From Notolepis coatsorum (lineage: Eukaryota > Chordata > Actinopteri > Aulopiformes > Paralepididae): a stretch of 64,000 bases of DNA. Of this stretch, positions 59,286 to 64,000 are shown one piece after another. The position numbers and the translations under genes are program-made. Position 1 is the stretch's first letter. The number at the start of each line of letters is the position of its first letter. Where the stretch lies: NCBI GenBank assembly GCA_963971535.1, contig OZ020589.1:75830811-75894810 (forward strand). The letters run 5' to 3'. Below the pieces are notes generated by a model. It was given only the letters and a program-made list of their open reading frames with translations, was not told the DNA's origin and searched no databases.

Positions 59286-59752
59286 GGGCGGCTAGGTGGT
59301 GCAGTGGGCAAGGCGCTCGCCACCAACGCAGGAGATGCTGGGTTCGAGCCAGCTCTCGGCGTTGCTACCAGCTTGGCTGGTCGTTCATACTAATACAATT
59401 GGCAGTATTAGGGGGTGGGAAGCTGGTGGGTGGGGATCGGACGTTGTGGACAGCGACTCCTACAGGTCGGTTGGTGCGCCTGCGCAGTAGAATCAGGAAG
59501 CGACGGGGGCGGCGTGTCCCTCCCACACAGACCCTCACCGCTGAGAGATCGTGCTGTGCAGGTGAAAAGATGCGACGGCTGCCTCCTCGAGTACCGGAGG
59601 GGACACGTGATGCAAGGCTTCATCCACATTGCAGCCGGCCTGTGGGAGGCATGGCCAACAGCGTTCGAGACAGGGGAGGGTAGAATTGGACAATACGAAA
59701 TTGGGAAAGGGAGAAAAATAGAAAATGGGGAGAAAAAGTAGAAAAAAAAAAT
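59286..59752 (+). mobile_element. tRNA-headed SINE (copy 2)
   Basis: Second copy of the SINE at 8975: A box tggtgcagtgg, B box gggttcgagcc, the same body and an A-rich tail. Short flanking duplication aggttt (59279-59284, 59753-59758). Confidence 0.85.
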
Positions 59753-59758
59753 AGGTTT

Positions 59759-60587
59759 GATCACACTGAAATAAAATATTTGTCCTTACTTTTTTGTTGA
59801 CTTGTTGCCAGATTCCTTTTTTTATGTTCCAGCATAGAGGTATCAGCTGGAAAACATTGCTGTTCCATATACCTGTAGTCTTATGTAGTACAGGTAAAAA
59901 CCCATTAAAAAATGTGTGCTTGAGAATGTTTTTTGTTAACCGTGTACCGGGAAAGAACTGCGTGAAAATCCAAAATGGCAATCCACTTCCATTCGTTCTT
60001 AATTCATTCTGACAACAACGTTCTTCTTCGTCACCTTTCACTACCTTCCCAAACTATCACCCGCTCGACTCCAGTCTCTTTCAGAGCGGATGCTCGTTGG
60101 CTACAATGGTGATCAATCATTTTCGCCATCAGAGGTGATTGGTCAGTTCCAGACCGTTCTAGACCGGAAGTGGTCATGACCGGACGTGGTCATTTTGGAT
60201 GACGCTCACCGGATATATCGCCATGTAACTCGGGACGCGAAGCACACAGCTGGTTGAGTCTGGTGGCGATTGAAAGGCGGCAAATTAAACTTTCGAATGG
60301 TGCATTGGATGATCCTCGAAAAATGCAACTTCGACCCGGTAGACGAGCGCAAAGTGCCACGACGTGCACGAGTGCAAAGTGTACTGTATGAGACCCACCA
60401 AACCTTAAAAGCAAAAGAAAAATGCATATACAATCACACAGCATATAAAATCATAACAATAAGACACATAAGGAATGGATAACAATCAATTAAAACATGT
60501 ACAACTTGATTGACAATGGTTGGAGATGAAGGTTTTAAACTATCTCAAAATGCAGATTTACCCTGTTCAGAGCAAACTCTGGGGACC
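59759..60587. other. Unassigned 0.8 kb
   Basis: No gene or repeat was recognised. Two repeated words (gaccggaagtggtcatgacc and gaccggacgtggtc) lie at about 60162-60193. Confidence 0.4.
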
Positions 60588-60591
60588 TTAA

Positions 60592-61260
60592 CTCATTCAC
60601 GGCCAATCGCGTAATATTACGTGTTTGCTCGCCAACCGTTGGGCGCCAAAAACGTAATATTACGTTTTTAGATCGTTTTTTCTTTTATTTGATTTGATCA
60701 ATATTACACTCACGGACCTATATGTCACAGCTGAAAGCCATACTGAGACACCAAAAGTGCAGTACCGGTCAGATCCTGCTAGGTTGCAGTATCGCCCACC
60801 CTTTGAAACCCTGTTCCAGACTGTGTCACATCTAATGTCCTCTGGGCGGAGAATTTTGGTCCAGGCAAGTCTAACGCTTCACCCGATCACATTGGAACTC
60901 GTCCATGGCCCCTCGATGCATGTGTTGTCCCGGATTATGTCGGGGACCCGATGGACACCAATACTGGAAATCACGATCAGACAATTGGAATATTCTTTTT
61001 GGAATACTCCTGATCAAAGGTAAGGACTATCTGACGTCAATTCCACCTTGATCCTACAATAATTTCATACCGATCCAGCTGATCAGCGTGTGTGGTGTTC
61101 AAAACGAATGCCGTTGATGACGATCAGAGCATCAAGAAACTATATATATATAATACCTATTATATACATTTGATTTGGAAATAGTAGCGTGTCCAGGCGA
61201 GAAACGCCAACGACTTTAGCAAAATTCACATAGTGCCCTATAACTCAGCTTTTCAGGAAT
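60592..61260 (+). mobile_element. piggyBac-like TTAA element, left part
   Basis: It follows TTAA at 60588-60591 and starts ctcattcacggccaa. The leader at about 60960-61030 (ggaatattctttttgga, then caaaggtaagg) matches the copies at 23812 and, in reverse, 5587. No right end with TTAA was found; it fades before the L1/hAT at 61.27 kb. The frame at 60694-61023 lies in this leader and is not a known protein. Confidence 0.6.
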
Positions 61261-61666
61261 TAGCCCAGATCCTTGCTGCACGTATCAATTGTGCAGGGGT
61301 GTAAAGTAGACCTACTTGAGTAATTGTACTTTGTTACAATACTTAAGTACAGTTTTGGGGGATTTGTACTTTACTCAAGTATTATTAGGTTTGTATACTT
61401 TGTACTTTTACTCCATTACATTTCAGAGAAAAAATACATACTTTTTACTCCTTACATTTAAAATGCAGAACTACAAAGTACAAAGTACAAATCTCACAGG
61501 TCCAACCATTTTAATTAGTATATTTTTATTGTTTATCTGGCCGAACTAACGTTAACGTTAATAATCCTGCGACCGCAGGTAAACAGCCAATCAAATCCCC
61601 ATAAATGGAACATGAACCCGCCCATACCCATGCTGATTGGTCCTTGTGCAACACTGCAACACTTGT

Positions 61667-62016
61667 GGGGCGGCGTGGCTCAGGGGTAGAGCGGGTCGTC
61701 CAATGATCGAAGGGTTGGTGGTTCGAATCCCGCTCAAGCCCATGTCCATCCCACTGCCGTTGTGTCCTTGGGCAAGACACTTAACCTACTTGCCTCGTAT
61801 GAATGTGTATGCATGTGAATGAATGTTGGTGGTGGTCGGAGGGGCCGTAGGCGATGATTATTCGCCACGCTTCCGTGAGTCTGCCTCAGGGCAGCTCTGG
61901 CTGCAATTGTAGCTTACCACCACCGGTATGACTGTGTATGAACGAATAATGGACTCTGTAAGCGCTCTGGGGTGTCACGAAGAGCGCTATATAAATCCAA
62001 TCCATTATTATTATTA
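61667..62016 (+). mobile_element. tRNA-SINE with L2-like tail, inside the hAT
   Basis: The head has A box tggctcaggggtagagc and B box ggtggttcgaatcccgc. The body includes gtgtccttgggcaagacact, a core word shared by many vertebrate SINEs, and the tail is gcgctatataaatccaatcc followed by (ATT)n. It is absent from the composite hAT copy at 43201, so it was inserted after the copies separated. Confidence 0.85.
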
Positions 62017-62081
62017 GAAAGCGGGGGTCTTTGATTAAACACCTGCTATCAGAAGAATAGACAGTCAGATCCGCATTATGC

Positions 62082-62282
62082 TGTGGTTAATATTGTGATA
62101 TTATTCAGGGTACTTCAGTATTCTGTCTTTAATATTGTGATATTATTCAGGGTACTCCAGTATTCTGCCTTTAATAATGTGATATTATTCAGGATAATCC
62201 AGTATGCTGTGGTTAATATTGTGATATTATTCAGGATACACCATTCTGTTTTTAATATTGTGATATTATTCATGCTGTGATG
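62082..62282. repeat. About 41-base tandem array, 5 units
   Basis: Reverse complement of the 43675-43925 array (ttaatattgtgatattattc). One unit is shorter. Confidence 0.9.
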
Positions 62283-62353
62283 TGAATGCCGCCCATGTTA
62301 GTTTACCTTCAATGGAGAAGTGCATTAAATAATTTGTATGCAGCATTGTCTAT

Positions 62354-62524
62354 CGCAGAACACATTCCATTGTGGGAAGAGTGTATGCTTGGTTTCATTC
62401 CAGCCTTGCCTAAACACCAGCTGATGATTTCACTAATTGGCTCACCTCTTCAACTAACTCACCTGGTGAAATGTATAGTTAAAATGAAAACTTGGCCCAC
62501 GATGGAATGAGTTTGAGACCCCTG
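62354..62524. mobile_element. hAT MITE nested in composite hAT copy 2
   Basis: Inverse of the MITE at 43393-43566 (ends gagtttgagacccctgg at the right), at the same position within the host hAT. Confidence 0.68.
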
Positions 62525-62717
62525 GTCTATCCCTTTTTAAAAAAAATTACTTTTACTTTTTAGTACTTAAGTACATTTAAAAGTAGGACTTTTTTACTTT
62601 TACTCAAGTGTGTTTTTAGCCAGATACTTAGACTTTTACTTGAGTCCGATTTTGAGACGGTACCCATACTTTCACTTAAGTATAATTTTTGGGTACTTTT
62701 TACACCCTAATTGCGTT

Positions 62718-64000
62718 AAGATGAACTCTCTATCAAGGTTCTCTTATCTTGTCCAGTGCCTGCCTATCTTTCTTCCCCACTCATTCTTTCACAAAATTTA
62801 CAGCCTAGTGTCTAAATTCATTTGGAATAATAAAGTTCCCAGAATTAGTAAAGCTCTATTGCAAAGGCCTAGACCTCTGGGTGGCATGGCTTTACCTAAC
62901 TTCAGAGCCTAATATTGGGCAGCCAATCTCAGAATCATACAGCACTGGTTACAGTCAGACAAACCTCTGGTGTGCCCTATGTGGGTTGACATCGAAGCCT
63001 CATTCGTCAAACCTGCCTCACTAACCGGTCTTATACATGCCCCCAGTGGTTTTCCAATGGCCCCCTACTCCAAAAATATTATTGTTAAAACTACATTCAG
63101 AATTTGGAATCACTTCAGACGCCACTTTGGGTTTCAAACTCAATCCCACTTGGCCCCGATAGCAGCTAACCCTTTATTTCACCCCTCACTGATGGATGGA
63201 GCATTCTCCTTATGGGCCTCACTCAGTATTAACACACTAGGTGACCTGTATATAGATAATGTTTTTGCCTCTTTTCAGCAATTATCAGAGAAATATTCAA
63301 TCCATAGCCGATATTTCTTTCGGTATCTACAGATTCGTAGCTATGTTTGTAGCATTAACCCTATATTTCCCAACCTTCCAGAGGTTACACCTATCGACTC
63401 CTTTTTAACCCCGATGTCTTCCACCAAGGGCAGGATATCGACTTTATATAATCTCATTCTCTCCTTATGTCCCACCCCAATACACAATATTAAAAGTAAA
63501 TGGGAGGAGGATTTAGAGGAGGAGATCTCGGATGACATTTGGGATAACATTCTGCGTCTTGTTCATTCTTCTTCTATTTGTGCAAGACACGGGCTGATAC
63601 CATGCAAAATTGTTCATCGAGTACACCTCACGAAAGTCAGATTAGCCTAAATATATGAGGATATCGATCCTATATGTGATAGATGTCACTCGGCCCCAGC
63701 CACATATACTCACATGTTTTGGACATGCCCCTCCTTGCACAGGTATTGGACAAATATTTTTGAGACCATCTCGGGAAGTATTGAGACAAATCTTGAACCA
63801 AATGTATTGACAGCGCTTTTTGGATACTCTCCACCTATTTTATCACTTTCAAAGCACAAAGCACACATTGTGGCATTTACCACTCTACTGGCCAGGCGGC
63901 TGATTCTGTTTAAATGGAAGTCCGCTGCTTTCCCCGGCCCTCTCACCTTCACTGGTGAAGGATGTCGAAGTTTTTTCAATGTATATATTGGGGGAGATGA
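62718..64000 (+). pseudogene. L1 ORF2 C-terminal region
   Basis: ORF2 is the L1 endonuclease/reverse transcriptase; this is its C-terminal third. Words seen are FLPHSFFHKIYSLVSKFIWN and RPLGGMALPNF, typical of fish L1/Tx1-group LINEs, then the C-terminal cysteine region CHSAPATYTHMFWTCPSLHR. One frame covers the whole stretch of about 430 codons, broken only by two in-frame TAA codons at 62910-62912 and 63648-63650. The conserved frame suggests a fairly recent insertion. The catalytic YxDD part is missing upstream. Confidence 0.85.

Larger units (their letters stand above)
61294..62708 (+). mobile_element. Composite hAT transposon (copy 2)
   Basis: The left end CAGGGGTGTAAAGTAG is intact, and the right end has lost bases (tttttacaccct). 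Flanks caattgtg (61286-61293) and taattgcg (62708-62715) are a decayed 8-base duplication. It has the same inside as copy 1 in reverse: tandem array at 62082-62282, nested MITE at about 62354-62524. It also carries a SINE that copy 1 lacks. Confidence 0.82.
61275..64000 (+). mobile_element. L1-type LINE, 3' part, split by the composite hAT
   Basis: L1 ORF2 sequence runs from 62709 to the window edge. A few upstream codons (RINC, at about 61281-61293) seem to lie on the other side of the hAT insertion, since RINC joined to VKMN matches the usual L1 word. The LINE continues beyond the window. Confidence 0.7.

Noticed and set aside
60694-61023. 109-residue frame as a gene
   Set aside because: It lies in the leader shared by the TTAA elements, and the other copies do not keep the frame.
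61669-61741. A functional tRNA gene
   Set aside because: The A and B boxes continue into a SINE body and L2-like tail, and the stems do not close well; it is the SINE head.

Overview
The window reads as a gene-poor, transposon-packed stretch of a teleost fish genome. The signs are co-resident BEL/Pao, Ty3/gypsy, Ty1/copia and DIRS-type retroelements, hAT and TTAA-targeting (piggyBac-like) DNA transposons, an L1, a CR1/L2-group LINE, tRNA-headed SINEs, long CA/TG microsatellites, and one exon that looks like vertebrate MOGS. The species cannot be fixed from the sequence. Everything here comes from reading by eye; no database search was run.

Layout. 1-6.7 kb: a duplicated hAT end plus BEL gag block (offset 2034 bases), an old BEL fossil with its LTR, and an inverted second piece of that LTR split by a TTAA element. 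6.7-9.5 kb: a 45-base minisatellite, a hAT with exact 8-base target duplications (with a 99-base TTAA MITE inside), and a tRNA-SINE. 9.65-15.16 kb: a hAT inserted in a CA microsatellite, itself hosting a young gypsy element with one long open reading frame. 15.37-20.56 kb: a broken copia element. 20.6-25.2 kb: mostly unassigned sequence plus a second TTAA element. 25.2-31.7 kb: a minus-strand LINE interrupted by a 5.3-kb element with the terminal and internal repeat plan of DIRS retrotransposons, but with no recognisable protein and two 5S rRNA-like segments. 31.7-40.8 kb: a BEL element inserted in the same LINE. 41.4-42.6 kb: another TTAA element in a LINE 3' end. 43.2-44.8 kb: a composite hAT. 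45.0-46.1 kb: the only candidate host exons. 46.1-55.3 kb: a TTAA element split by a second, young BEL. 55.4-60.6 kb: a foldback element, a hAT and a second copy of the SINE among unassigned sequence. 60.6-64 kb: a TTAA-element piece, then an L1 carrying a second copy of the composite hAT, which in turn carries a SINE.

How it fits together. The main story is nesting. At least six insertion-into-insertion events can be ordered from target duplications: gypsy in hAT in microsatellite; DIRS and BEL in LINE; BEL in a TTAA element; a TTAA element in an inverted BEL LTR; a TTAA MITE in a hAT; SINE in hAT in L1. LTR comparison gives relative ages: gypsy youngest (no differences seen), then the 46.4-kb BEL, then the 31.7-kb BEL, then copia. 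The least expected element is the DIRS-like one: its body seems to be non-coding and to carry 5S rRNA-derived sequence.
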